In this document: in pieces, positions 55,272 through 63,871 of the stretch
How positions within the stretch are numbered: the first letter of the stretch is position 1
Layout: every line of letters begins with the position of its first letter
Made by a program: the position numbers and the translations under genes
Notes under the pieces: model-generated
Databases searched by the model: none
What the model was told of the DNA's origin: nothing
What the model saw: only the letters and a program-made list of their open reading frames with translations
Source of the DNA: Nitrincola tibetensis
GTDB lineage: Bacteria; Pseudomonadota; Gammaproteobacteria; Pseudomonadales; Balneatricaceae
Reading direction: 5' to 3'
Assembly (NCBI RefSeq): GCF_003284585.1
Contig: NZ_QKRX01000002.1
Coordinates: 392,482 to 456,481, forward strand
Length of the DNA: 64,000 bases

Positions 55272-55431
55272 TCGCCCTCCTCAATTTTCACAACTGCTTC
55301 ACTATCAACTAATAGATGGCCGTAGCGTAGACAAGGCAGTACAGTATCAGCTTCGAGCCAACTAGAGCTCTGCATTGGAGCGCAGAGGCATGTATTTCAT
55401 GCCCTCTGCAATCTATCAATCCAAAATGTTT

Positions 55432-55638
55432 TTAAAGCCGAGTCAGACGCACGTGGATAGTGCGTGACATTTCTTCGGGCCAGATGTTGGCACGCATTTC
55501 AGCATCTCCAGCATCCCCCCACCCCCAACTCTCCGGACTATAAACCCGACAATACTCGTGCATGCGCATCTCCTGTATGAATGTATAAATACCGGCCGCT
55601 AGAACAACACAGGCTCCCGCGACCCAAAGCCATTTCAT
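55432..55638 (-). CDS. small membrane protein
   Basis: A 68-residue protein with one N-terminal membrane helix (WLWVAGACVVLAAGIYTFI) and a soluble tail containing PESWGWGDAGDAEMRANIWP. No family recognised. It starts 3 bp after the CHG/ACQTA gene and so is in the same operon. Confidence 0.6.
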   Translation of the reverse strand: MKWLWVAGACVVLAAGIYTFIQEMRMHEYCRVYSPESWGWGDAGDAEMRANIWPEEMSRTIHVRLTRL

Positions 55639-55641
55639 GCA

Positions 55642-56241
55642 TTATTCCTCTTGCGATTGAAGTTCAATGAAGCCCCAAGGTTGCTCAGCTGGAGTATTGC
55701 CAGTAATCGGCAGACCAATGGCCCCTCCTTTTCTCCATAGAGCGTAATTCCTTGTCCCTTCTGCTCGCCCTCTCGTAAAAGGGATATTCGTACCAAGTCC
55801 CGGATGCGGAAAAGCTTCATGATCTGGCGGTATATCAATCTTTTGCCCTTCCTGTGTTTCACGATGTTCTCGCAAGATAGTGGCAATTCTGTCTGAATCC
55901 GACGGGTCACGCAGGCATAGCTCGTAGAAAGATCTCCGATAGAATGCCCTCACCGATACATCGAAATGATCGGCAAGAGATTGCCCAAAGCCCTGTCTTG
56001 CTGTCTGGCAAGCATAAGAAAATATTCGCCCACCTAATGAGAATATATTACTTGGCAGGCCAATGAAGTCGTCAGGTTCGAGATCTATATCTGGTCTCTC
56101 AGGATAATTCCATGCAATAGTTCCAGGCGTTCCATGGCAGAAGAAAACCAGATTTCTGATTTTGTGTTCCTTGCCATCAATTACCCGATTGCGCAGATGG
56201 TTTAAAACAGTCGACTTCGACATGCAACGCACGACATTCAC
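55642..56241 (-). CDS. uncharacterised protein with caspase-like CHG...ACQTA pattern
   Basis: A 199-residue soluble protein. Two blocks suggest a clan CD cysteine peptidase-like active site: 'NLVFFCHGTPG' (hydrophobic strand, then His-Gly) and 'FSYACQTARQGFGQSLAD' (hydrophobic strand, then Cys). This order is that of caspase and CHAT domains. The start is a GTG at 56241, though the frame extends upstream (HLRDNLG) to the upstream ORF's end. It may be one protein with the upstream 95-residue frame, split by a frameshift. Protease activity is an inference. Confidence 0.5.
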   Translation of the reverse strand: MNVVRCMSKSTVLNHLRNRVIDGKEHKIRNLVFFCHGTPGTIAWNYPERPDIDLEPDDFIGLPSNIFSLGGRIFSYACQTARQGFGQSLADHFDVSVRAFYRRSFYELCLRDPSDSDRIATILREHRETQEGQKIDIPPDHEAFPHPGLGTNIPFTRGRAEGTRNYALWRKGGAIGLPITGNTPAEQPWGFIELQSQEE

Positions 56242-56248
56242 TCCCAGA

Positions 56249-56536
56249 TTATCGCGCAGATGTTAGCAAATAAGGCATTTTGGCGGCATCTAGCACTGCA
56301 TAAGTGACCAGCGGCGGGACTTCATTACCAAACTCGACAGAATCGGCCTCTGTCGGATCACTGTGACCGAACAGCGCCTCGCGCAGTGCATCAGGGACAT
56401 TTTTCTTCGGATGAACACTGAATTGCGCATCCAAGGGAGTGATGGAGCCAAGCTCTTCGATCTGAAGCCAGTTTTTGTCTTGCTCTACCTGCTCTGACCC
56501 ACGCGAGGCATAGCAATGGCTCAGAAAGGGGGTCAT
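56249..56536 (-). CDS. uncharacterised 95-residue protein, possible 5' part of the next gene
   Basis: A 95-residue frame with GGTC-type ribosome site before the ATG. It reads 'PLDAQFSVHPKKNVPDALRE' and ends YAVLDAAKMPYLLTSAR. It stops 7 bp before the start of the CHG/ACQTA gene, and the frame +1 would continue without a break. This looks like a frameshifted pair or a pair of overlapping small proteins. Confidence 0.5.
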   Translation of the reverse strand: MTPFLSHCYASRGSEQVEQDKNWLQIEELGSITPLDAQFSVHPKKNVPDALREALFGHSDPTEADSVEFGNEVPPLVTYAVLDAAKMPYLLTSAR

Positions 56537-56808
56537 AACATGACCTCATTGGATTGGGGGGTATTAACGCATGAAGATTTTTGTGAAAACATCAATGTAA
56601 CCTACTGTTTAGCAGGACTGATGCTCATAGAAGAACAAGGCTGATGGCCGTTTGGCTCAGCGAAATGTGACGTTCATCCATGAAGCAACGACGGCTTCCT
56701 TGTTGTAAAGCGGAAATCTTAACAATTAACAGTCAGGAAGTTCAACCAACGTTTACAAAAGCAGCGACATCGCCCTACTCTTGCAAACAATCAAAACCCA
56801 GCGCCACT

Positions 56809-57192
56809 CTAGAATAACCAAGTATGCAAAAGCCGACCAGGAGCAAACGCAAACCCGCCCGCAATCAGAATACCACCGACATAGACACCAATCATATTAT
56901 ATTGATGCGTTCTGTAATCCTTCTTACGCGCCGCAAAAAATGCCGCGGGTACCGAATAGAGCACCAAGCCACTGAATAAATGTATGAAGCCAAAATGATT
57001 CAAAAGTGTTGGACCAACCTGTGCGGTCATAAACAGCGTAATGAGCGCAGTCGACAGCATGAGCAGCATATATACCTTTCCTAGCGCCCTATGCTTCAAC
57101 GTGCCTTTTCTGTTTAACAATAGAAACGTCCCTATCAAAAATGCAGGCACAACCGTGACAAGGTGCATATATGCCAGAAAAACATAGCTCAT
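56809..57192 (-). CDS. DUF2306 membrane protein
   Basis: A 127-residue membrane protein with four helices and the DUF2306 motifs 'HRALGKVYMLLMLSTALIT' and DYRTHQYNMIGVYVGGILIA. These proteins are of unknown role. The start at ATG 57192 is chosen over an upstream TTG. It is followed by nothing obvious; the 270 bp towards 56.5 kb holds no convincing gene. Confidence 0.85.
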   Translation of the reverse strand: MSYVFLAYMHLVTVVPAFLIGTFLLLNRKGTLKHRALGKVYMLLMLSTALITLFMTAQVGPTLLNHFGFIHLFSGLVLYSVPAAFFAARKKDYRTHQYNMIGVYVGGILIAGGFAFAPGRLLHTWLF

Positions 57193-57231
57193 CCTAGACC
57201 CCAATCCGTTTATAAAAACGTCCTTCGCTTC

Positions 57232-57657
57232 TCACTCTGCATTTAACTCATTAATAAAGGTTTTTATATCGGGTAGATCCGCATACTGCACCGCGTTATC
57301 CGCAATCGAATCCCAAGTCGCTTTTGAGCTTGTACAAAGATGAGCAATAACTTCGACAGAAGCGGCATCGATGAGCGCACCAACCGGAACCCAGTAATAA
57401 GGCATTCCTCGAAGCATATTGGGAACCGGTGAGCCACAATTGCTACAGAAATCGGATGTAAAACCCGACTCCTTGACCCAACTCTTAATGTGACTGCGAC
57501 CTGATACCCACGAGAATTTTGCCTCGGGGACTATCGTACCCAAATTTGAAGAGGTTCCACTCTGGGCTCGGCACAAAGTGCAATGACATTGATAAGCCCT
57601 AACTTTTGGCAAATCCAACTCAAATACGGTTTGACCACACAAGCATTTCCCTAGCAT
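57232..57657 (-). CDS. GFA (CENP-V) family protein, copy 2
   Basis: A 141-residue zinc-binding GFA protein, starting MLGKCLCGQT and with YQCHCTLCRAQ and FCSNCGSPVP. It is a close paralogue of the gene at 50.7-51.1 kb in the same orientation. The start is a normal ATG with GGGGTG upstream. Members handle S-hydroxymethyl-glutathione or related thiols, but most are unassigned. Confidence 0.9.
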   Translation of the reverse strand: MLGKCLCGQTVFELDLPKVRAYQCHCTLCRAQSGTSSNLGTIVPEAKFSWVSGRSHIKSWVKESGFTSDFCSNCGSPVPNMLRGMPYYWVPVGALIDAASVEVIAHLCTSSKATWDSIADNAVQYADLPDIKTFINELNAE

Positions 57658-57775
57658 TAATCACCCCTATCAAAAACCAAGATTACCGAAATATTCAAAA
57701 ACCCCATATACCACCCAGCATTATGATGACACAACACCTAGCGCTACCCTAGGATAAGGGATGGCTCTGCAAGCA

Positions 57776-59086
57776 TCAAATACAACGGATCGCTTTATCA
57801 ATAAACGCCTGATATTCTTCCTTGGGAACAAAAGATCCACCCGTTGTCCAAATCAAATGCGTACTTTTTTCCATTACTTCATCCAATTGATGGTCCCGAA
57901 TCCATGCCCTACCCTCTGGCGTATTCAGCATCTGAGGCCCTAAGCATCCAATCGCCGCTGACGGCTCCACCTCGATGTTTTCCAGCTTTTTCAATTGAAG
58001 TAAATGCTGGTACAAAGCGGCATCCTCCGCTGTATAGACCCCTGCCAATTGGTCTCGAATCGCATCACAAACCCACTGAGACGCCTGACCTACAGCTAAG
58101 CCATCCGCTTCAGTATCAATCGTTAAATCAAACTCGTACACACTCACAGGCTCCGCTCCTGGCCTACCCGCCATACCCAGTAACATGCAAGGAGCCTGAA
58201 CGGGCTCAGCAAAAAAGCAATGCACATATTCACCAAACATCGCTTTCAAACCAAAAGTAATTCCACCTGGCGCGCCACCCACACCCGCTGGAAGATAGAC
58301 GAATAAAGGATGATCCGAGTCAACCGCAATCTGTTGCTCCTCCAGCTGTGCCTTTAAACGTAAAGCGGCCACTGCGTATCCCATAAATAATCGCGGCGAG
58401 CTCTCATCATCCACAAAATAACTGCTCGGGTTCGCCTCCGCCTCCGCCCGTCCCGCTGCAACCGCAGCGCCGTAGTCTGCATCGTGCTCAACCACTTTCA
58501 CACCGCGCTTACGCAAACGGTCTTTTTTCCACTCTTTTGCATCTACCGACATATGCACGGTGGCCTGAAAACCAAGCGCCGCCCCAATAATGCCAATACT
58601 AAGCCCAAGATTTCCCGTACTACCCACCGCTATTTCATACTGACCGAAAAGCGACCGAACCTCTGGCTGCAGTACCTTTTGATAATCGTCATGGATATCT
58701 TTTAAAACTTGATGATCTAGCGCCAACTGTTCAGCAAAACACAGCACCTCATGAATACCGCCTCGCGCTTTTATCGAGCCTGCGACTGGCAAACCATGAT
58801 CGGCTTTAATCAAAGTGCGTGCCCCCATGGGCGCAATTGCCTGATGTAAATGAGGCGCCAACAACAATGGAGACTCAATAATCCCATTACTAACGGCAAG
58901 CTCAGGAAACAACTGACATAATACAGGCGCAAAACGCGCTAAACGTGCTTGCGCTTCATACATCTCTAGAACATCGGGCTTTGCAGGTGCAGACGAAGGC
59001 TCTTGATACTTTGGGTTTAGCCAGAGTAATGGTTGTCCTTGCCTGATCTGGCTTTGTTGTTCTTGGGTTATTGAGAGGTGAATCAT
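57776..59086 (-). CDS. dsdA: D-serine ammonia-lyase
   Basis: A 436-residue PLP-dependent enzyme turning D-serine into pyruvate and ammonia. The PLP lysine is in PVAGSIKARGGIHEV, the phosphate-binding loop is GSTGNLGLSIG, and GVGGAPGG completes the active site. Length is typical of DsdA. The divergent LysR-type gene is its expected activator DsdC. Confidence 0.95.
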   Translation of the reverse strand: MIHLSITQEQQSQIRQGQPLLWLNPKYQEPSSAPAKPDVLEMYEAQARLARFAPVLCQLFPELAVSNGIIESPLLLAPHLHQAIAPMGARTLIKADHGLPVAGSIKARGGIHEVLCFAEQLALDHQVLKDIHDDYQKVLQPEVRSLFGQYEIAVGSTGNLGLSIGIIGAALGFQATVHMSVDAKEWKKDRLRKRGVKVVEHDADYGAAVAAGRAEAEANPSSYFVDDESSPRLFMGYAVAALRLKAQLEEQQIAVDSDHPLFVYLPAGVGGAPGGITFGLKAMFGEYVHCFFAEPVQAPCMLLGMAGRPGAEPVSVYEFDLTIDTEADGLAVGQASQWVCDAIRDQLAGVYTAEDAALYQHLLQLKKLENIEVEPSAAIGCLGPQMLNTPEGRAWIRDHQLDEVMEKSTHLIWTTGGSFVPKEEYQAFIDKAIRCI

Positions 59087-59251
59087 GAATACTGACCTGT
59101 ATTTAGATAGTTAATACGCCAAGTATTGCTTGATTTAACGCGACCATCAAACGATAGTTATTAAACCTATCTTTAGTTTTTCTAAACACAAGGATATTGT
59201 AGGAAGAACTCAACGCACACTGATGACTCTCGAACGTTTGGAGCCAATTGA

Positions 59252-60166
59252 ATGTTAAACGCCAGAACCCTAACCGCATTAAGAATTTTTGAGGTGGTGG
59301 GACGTTTAATGAGCTTTTCGCGCGCAGCTGACGAGCTTTGTGTGACCACAGGGGCTATCAGTCAACAAATTCGAAAGCTGGAAGAAGAAATAGGTTCGCC
59401 TTTATTTGTTCGTAGTGCTCGTTCGCTCAGGATGACAGCAACCGGAGAAACCCTATTCGCAAACATTGTTCAACCGCTTAACACACTCGCTCTTGCGGTC
59501 GACTCTGTTAAGACTCGGGACACCGAACGTATCATTCGCCTTAAAGCCACGCCTTCCTTTGCGCTTCATTGGCTGATACCTCGCTTAACCGAGTTTCATC
59601 GAACTCATCCCTTCATTAGGGTAGAAGTGCTCGCGGCTCTCAGTGTCTTAAACGATGCACCCTTAGACTACGATATCGCCATCGACTACAGCCCAAGTCA
59701 TCGAGCGAGTGAACATAACGTAGGGTTTATGATGAATGAATATTTACTTCCCGTTATGTCACCCCATTATCGCAGCAACTGGGATTGGACAGCAGCAGAG
59801 GCTTGGCAAGACATTGCCTTCCTCCATGATACCGAAGCATGGGCGAGTGCTGATCGACATAGCGAATGGAACGTTTGGCTTACGCAAATGCAAATCCAGC
59901 CACTTCAAAATGCGGATCATTACTACTTTAACCGTGTTGATATGGCCATTGAAGCCGCCGCCGCAGGCCTCGGCGTTGCAATGGCTCGCCTCTCACTTGT
60001 ACAGGATAACTTGAAATCGGGTCGACTCATCGCCCCCTGTGAAAGCGTGATATCGCCTGCCAGTTACTGGTTAAGAATTTCTGAAACTCGAATGGAAGAT
60101 CCTCATATACTTGCCTTGGTTCAATGGATTGGGGTGCAATGTGAGGTATCGAAGGTGATAGAGTAG
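59252..60166 (+). CDS. dsdC: LysR-type regulator of the dsdA operon
   Basis: A 304-residue LysR protein. The winged helix has 'LTALRIFEVVGRLMSFSRAA' and 'GAISQQIRKLEEEIGSPLF', and the rest is a periplasmic-binding-like ligand domain of the GcvA subgroup. It is divergent from dsdA, so it is likely the D-serine-responsive activator. The 165-bp space between them should contain both promoters. Confidence 0.88.
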   Translation: MLNARTLTALRIFEVVGRLMSFSRAADELCVTTGAISQQIRKLEEEIGSPLFVRSARSLRMTATGETLFANIVQPLNTLALAVDSVKTRDTERIIRLKATPSFALHWLIPRLTEFHRTHPFIRVEVLAALSVLNDAPLDYDIAIDYSPSHRASEHNVGFMMNEYLLPVMSPHYRSNWDWTAAEAWQDIAFLHDTEAWASADRHSEWNVWLTQMQIQPLQNADHYYFNRVDMAIEAAAAGLGVAMARLSLVQDNLKSGRLIAPCESVISPASYWLRISETRMEDPHILALVQWIGVQCEVSKVIE

Positions 60167-60308
60167 TTTAAACGTTTGAGTTTGGATGGTTTTGAAATTC
60201 TATTTTTTTCAGGAGGAGGCTTCTGGTCTAATATGTCATTTTTATGCGGGCAGTATCCAACACGATTCAATAATATTAGGACCGTTTTGGAATTACTGAA
60301 GAGTGAAG

Positions 60309-60554
60309 CTATCGAGAAAAACGATATGCAAACCCAAACAAAGACAAACCGATTACTGACCAGATAAGACCAACAATATAATTGCCTATTTGGGGGCCGA
60401 AGAAATGAGAGAAAAGAAATCCTAAACCACAAGTAGTCCTGCAACTCAAATCAGATGTGACAGATAATGTTTTAAAGCCAGGAATGTAACTTGCACCTAA
60501 GATCAAGCAAAACATACAAAGCACTGTAATTAGCAAAAATAGTTTTGATTTCAT
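60309..60554 (-). CDS. small membrane protein
   Basis: An 81-residue protein with two membrane helices (LFLLITVLCMFCLILGASYI and YIVGLIWSVIGLSLFGF). GGAGG lies before the ATG. Codon use and AT content are in line with the accessory DNA around it. No known family. Confidence 0.5.
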   Translation of the reverse strand: MKSKLFLLITVLCMFCLILGASYIPGFKTLSVTSDLSCRTTCGLGFLFSHFFGPQIGNYIVGLIWSVIGLSLFGFAYRFSR

Positions 60555-60744
60555 TTAGTGTTAGCCCTCCATGATCAGCTAAAAAGACATAATCGGCATT
60601 ATGAATTGAGCAGCATAAAAATTAAAATCAATCGCTTAATTTTAATTAAAAATGGAGGCAATTGAGACATCAAGCCACATATTATATAAAGCAAGAATAA
60701 GCATAAAATATCCAAAACAGCATAAGAAAACTAATATTACCTCT

Positions 60745-61050
60745 TCAAAAAAACCCCTCTATGTAAGGATTTAAAAATGGAATCGCGCACCCATACACGA
60801 ACTTAATAAATAAAAAAATCAAAAAATAAAACAATATCCCCATTAGCTTACTACCAGAAAACTTCCTAAACCACCATGAAGAGAAGCCAAGCCAAAATAA
60901 AAATATAGGAACAATTAATATGGATGCAACAAGAGCACCGAAAAGTGAGTTAGGTCGAGCTACCAAGCAGGCTATTATAATAAGCAACACTAACTTTTTT
61001 AGGTAGCCAAAACGATCTTTTTTATACAAAGGTATATTAAGCTCTTTCAT
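60745..61050 (-). CDS. small membrane protein
   Basis: A 101-residue AT-rich gene with three hydrophobic helices (LVLLIIIACLVARP, ALVASILIVPIFLFWLGF, LMGILFYFLIFLFIKFVYG). No family recognised. The region 60.5-61.1 kb has a low G+C content and looks acquired. Confidence 0.5.
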   Translation of the reverse strand: MKELNIPLYKKDRFGYLKKLVLLIIIACLVARPNSLFGALVASILIVPIFLFWLGFSSWWFRKFSGSKLMGILFYFLIFLFIKFVYGCAIPFLNPYIEGFF

Positions 61051-61104
61051 TATTTTATTTATCTATCAAGTCACTTCATCAACAGCCCAATAGAAAATCC
61101 TGAA

Positions 61105-61491
61105 TTAAACTATATTAAAAAATTTTATTTTCATTTGCTTTATGGATAAAAAATCAAGAAAATCAGAAATAAAACATTCACTAAAACCAGCCTGCCTAAA
61201 CAATTTTTTGACGTAATCAGGAGCGCATTTAGGACACCTAAATTGTAAAAAAGCTTGAAATTTATCACTTAAAATATCGAATTTACAGTTAAACGCATCA
61301 AGTATCAAAAGGCATCCTCGGATCTCTAACAATTTTAACAACTCTGGAATCACCGTTATCTCATTGCTTTTTTCCGCTGTTTTAAGCAGCTCAATCACCA
61401 TACTATTTTCAACACAAAATGCACTAATCATATGGATTGCACCGCGCTGATCCGTACCAAAACTTTTGGACATCTTGCTAAGTGAGCACAA
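61105..61491 (-). pseudogene. ISAs1-family transposase fragment fused to AT-rich sequence
   Basis: The frame contains RGAIHMISAFCVENSMVIEL, then KSNEITVIPELLKLLEIRGC and LLILDAF, the central DDE core of ISAs1/H-repeat transposases (about 61290-61452). The N-terminal and C-terminal parts are missing. The remaining C-terminal sequence (KFDILSDKFQAFLQF...) is AT-rich and unrelated. It is a broken transposase gene. Confidence 0.6.
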
Positions 61492-61510
61492 TCACTTAAC
61501 GAAGTGAATC

Positions 61511-61854
61511 ATGTCAACAAAGAAAGTCCGCAAAACACATACCGCTGAATTTAAAGCTGAAGCACTGAAGCTGGCTGATAAGATCGTCGTAGCTGCCGAA
61601 GCCAGAGAATTAAAGCTTTATGAATCTCAATTGTATAACTGGCTCTCTGCTGACGAGAAAAAGTCTAATACCAGTGAGCGTGAATCTGAGCTTGCGGCTG
61701 AAGTGACACGTTTGAAACGACAATCAGCTGAGCAACCAGAGGATTTAGCCATCCTAAAAAAGGCGGCCACCTACTTCGCGAAGAACCAAAAGTAGCGCGG
61801 TTTAAGTTTATTCTGGAGCTTCAGCACCTGTTCTCGTTAATCAGAATGTTACCA
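61511..61854 (+). mobile_element. IS3-family remnant: orfA and the start of orfB
   Basis: The 94-residue OrfA (61511-61795) has the helix-turn-helix HTAEFKAEALKLADK and a leucine-zipper-like tail ending in 'ILKKAATYFAKNQK'. The frame after it (RFKFILE, HLFSLIRM) resembles the OrfB N-terminus and is cut after about 20 codons by the IS1182-type sequence beginning near 61855. Confidence 0.75.
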
Positions 61855-61990
61855 TCTTGGTTTGGTTGTAATCGTAGTGTTTATACCGCGCCATCCCTTG
61901 CCATCTCTGATGGTAAAGTTTAGTTAACGGTTTCTAGCCTTCATCCCCTGCCACACAAGCCAAGGGCTCTGGGACTAATCCGACAGTCTC
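61855..61990 (-). mobile_element. IS1182-type element remnant (copy C)
   Basis: Matches 9145-9279 of copy B in orientation and sequence (GGTTTGGTTGTAATC, then ATACCGCGCCATCCCTTGCC). On the minus strand it begins AGACTGTCGGATTAG and carries the decayed transposase start. It is truncated by the IS3 remnant at the low side. Its outer end abuts CGTT of the attC site at 61991. Confidence 0.7.
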
Positions 61991-62067
61991 AACGCCAGCC
62001 ACACACGCGAGCAACTTGTTGCGAGTCGAGCGCCCAAAGGGCGCGTTTGTGCTGGCGTTTGTTAGGC
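61991..62067 (-). other. attC recombination site
   Basis: On the minus strand it begins GCCTAAC (62067-62061, R'') and ends GCTGGCGTT (61999-61991), the right arm with the GTT core. AACGCCAGC (61991-61999) and GCTGGCGTT (62051-62059) are perfect inverted arms. Between them lie two inner hairpins (GCAACTTGTTGC, CGCCCAAAGGGCG). The structure and its position just after the stop of the membrane-protein gene (62072) are those of an integron cassette attC, about 77 bp. Confidence 0.7.
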
Positions 62068-62071
62068 CAAC

Positions 62072-62611
62072 TTAAAACGGCGAATCAATGTCATCAATAT
62101 GGTCACGTTGTTTTTCAGGATATTTGTCCTGAAGGTAGCGTTCCATTTGCTTTTGATAAAAAGTCATCTTTGCGAACTCATCATCCACTCTCATGTGAAT
62201 TGAAGTACCGTCTTCCATTGGATGAAGATGTGCTTCGCCACTATTTAATGCAATCAGAATATTTTGATACTGGGCAAGCGTTTGAACGCTTGAATTAAGT
62301 ACTGCAGAAAGCGCACCAATATGAGTTTGCTTTTTTTGTTCATTCTCTGATTCCGCAAGCTGAGCTTTTAATTCTCGAAGCTCAATTTTTTGTAAATGAA
62401 CAGAAATCATTAACCAAACTACCGCTAAGCATGCAGCTAAAACGCCTATTGTACCGCTAACATAGCTACCAAAATCGTCCCAATCGCTATGTTTTGTAGA
62501 TGCTCCCCCACTGAATGTAATGAAATACACCCCAGTAAAGAAAATCACTGCAAGCAGAAGCACTGCCAAGCTAACAATTATCGCAATATTATTTTTTATG
62601 AATTTCAACAT
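62072..62611 (-). CDS. cassette-borne membrane protein
   Basis: A 179-residue protein with two N-terminal membrane helices (IAIIVSLAVLLLAVIFFTGV and TIGVLAACLAVVWLMISVHL), a coiled-coil-like segment (KIELRELKAQLAESENEQKK) and a soluble C-terminus. No family recognised. Its start lies 18 bp from an R'-type core (GTTAGGT) and its stop 4 bp from an attC site, so it fits an integron gene cassette. Confidence 0.65.
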   Translation of the reverse strand: MLKFIKNNIAIIVSLAVLLLAVIFFTGVYFITFSGGASTKHSDWDDFGSYVSGTIGVLAACLAVVWLMISVHLQKIELRELKAQLAESENEQKKQTHIGALSAVLNSSVQTLAQYQNILIALNSGEAHLHPMEDGTSIHMRVDDEFAKMTFYQKQMERYLQDKYPEKQRDHIDDIDSPF

Positions 62612-62628
62612 CGAGATTCCATCAGGTG

Positions 62629-62636
62629 ACCTAACG
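62629..62636 (-). other. R'-type attC core cut by an IS
   Basis: Read on the minus strand the sequence is CGTTAGGT, matching GTTRRRY. The IS1182-type element begins at the next base. The remainder of the site appears on the far side of the IS (63872-63902), implying insertion into an attC. Confidence 0.45.
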
Positions 62637-63871
62637 AGCTTGTAGAAAAACCTAATCTCGACAAGTTTTTCCGCCAGAGCCCAGTCTATATTATTCTTTT
62701 CAATTGCTGACTTCAGTCAGCAATCACGTATTTCATCTGTCTTTTTAGCTTTTACTTTTATAGGTCTTAAGCAATTGCCCCTTCAGAGCCTCACTCAAAA
62801 GCCATATCATCCTGATTTCCGCCTCATCCGCTCAATCCACCGTATTTCGCTAACTTCTCTACATTATGCACCAAACAGTACAATTGCCACTGACCCTGAA
62901 CCTTGTTTTTACCTCGCAGGCTAAAACGACTGAGCCCTTTATTGGTACCAATGTTACCGAACACAGGCTCCACAACAGACATTCGATGGCTATAAATTTG
63001 CTTCCCTTTAGGACTATCCACTCGGTGATTCATCCAGTCAGTATAGGTCGGCGCACGCTGGTCGTTAAGTGCAATCGTCATCTTAACTGACTCTGGATCA
63101 GTGATATTGCTCTTCACTTCCTTGCTGCGCTTGCCTTTGCCCATCCTCGGCTGGTTCTGCTTTAAAAAAGCATCGATCTTATTGGCAGCCGCATCCAGTG
63201 TTTGAATGGTTTGAGTCTTGCGATTATTACGTTCAAGTGATTCTTCACTTTCACAGGTATCTTTTTCTTGATGCTCACTGAGATGATACTGGATCAAGCG
63301 CTTGAGTTTGTGACGCTTCTGTTCCAGTTCTTTAAAGGTGCCAGACCATTCCTTGGATGCATTAGAGCGCATCTTACAACCATCAATGGCAAAGAGTTCA
63401 TTGCCTAACAGTCCTTGTTGATCACAGATGAGTAGCACTTGTTCAAATAAGCTTTCAATCGCCTGAACTCGGCTGCTGACAAAGTGAGCAATCGTAGTGA
63501 AGTGCGGCACGGTGTCGCAAGATAAGGCTTTGAAGATGATATTCGTTTCGCAGCACCACTGGATCTCACGGCTGGAGGTAATGCCCTTTGAATAAGCAAA
63601 TACTAGAATTTTGAGCAGTATCGCTGGGTCGTATGCTGGGCGACCTTCAGCATCATTTTTGTAAGGCTTGTGAAAAGCCGATAAGTCGAGTTTTTCAGAG
63701 ATCAGGTAATGCAGTGCAAACTCAAACGTACCAGGTTGGATCTGTTCTAGGTAGTTAATCACCACCATCGACATCTGGTTGTAATCATAATGTTTGAACT
63801 TTGCCATCCTGAAGCCTCCGTTTCCTGAAAGTCTTATCAAAGCATAGATAAAGAGCTTTTTCTACAGCCTG
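62637..63871 (-). mobile_element. IS1182-family element with internally deleted transposase (copy D)
   Basis: About 1.23 kb with imperfect inverted ends AGCTTGTAGAAAAA (low side) and AGGCTGTAGAAAAA (minus strand at the high side). It holds a single transposase gene. The element is flanked by CGTT on both sides on the minus strand (AACG at 62633-62636 and 63872-63875). The length is short for IS1182 elements, which are usually about 1.6 kb or more, consistent with an internal deletion. Confidence 0.75.
62824..63807 (-). CDS. IS1182-family transposase, internally deleted
   Basis: A 327-residue transposase starting MAKFKHYDYNQMSM, with the N-terminal YDPAILLKILVFAYSKG and the DDE part FAIDGCKMRSNASKEWSG. 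The text runs through KEVKSNITDPESVKM and then jumps to YTDWMNHRVDSPKG and SHRMSVVEPVFGNIGTNKG, which normally lie about 150 residues further on. The segment with the second catalytic aspartate region is therefore missing. GGAGG precedes the ATG at 63807. It is probably inactive. Confidence 0.8.
   Translation of the reverse strand: MAKFKHYDYNQMSMVVINYLEQIQPGTFEFALHYLISEKLDLSAFHKPYKNDAEGRPAYDPAILLKILVFAYSKGITSSREIQWCCETNIIFKALSCDTVPHFTTIAHFVSSRVQAIESLFEQVLLICDQQGLLGNELFAIDGCKMRSNASKEWSGTFKELEQKRHKLKRLIQYHLSEHQEKDTCESEESLERNNRKTQTIQTLDAAANKIDAFLKQNQPRMGKGKRSKEVKSNITDPESVKMTIALNDQRAPTYTDWMNHRVDSPKGKQIYSHRMSVVEPVFGNIGTNKGLSRFSLRGKNKVQGQWQLYCLVHNVEKLAKYGGLSG

Noticed and set aside
56540..56644. 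A 34-residue plus-strand frame (MTSLDWGVLTHEDFCENINV...) with GGGGG before its ATG.
   Set aside because: The apparent ribosome site is the complement of the start codons of the divergent gene; no homology or context supports it.
60121..60444. A 107-residue minus-strand frame and a 63-residue plus-strand frame near 60.2 kb.
   Set aside because: Both overlap the LysR 3' end or the small membrane gene and have composition unlike real proteins.
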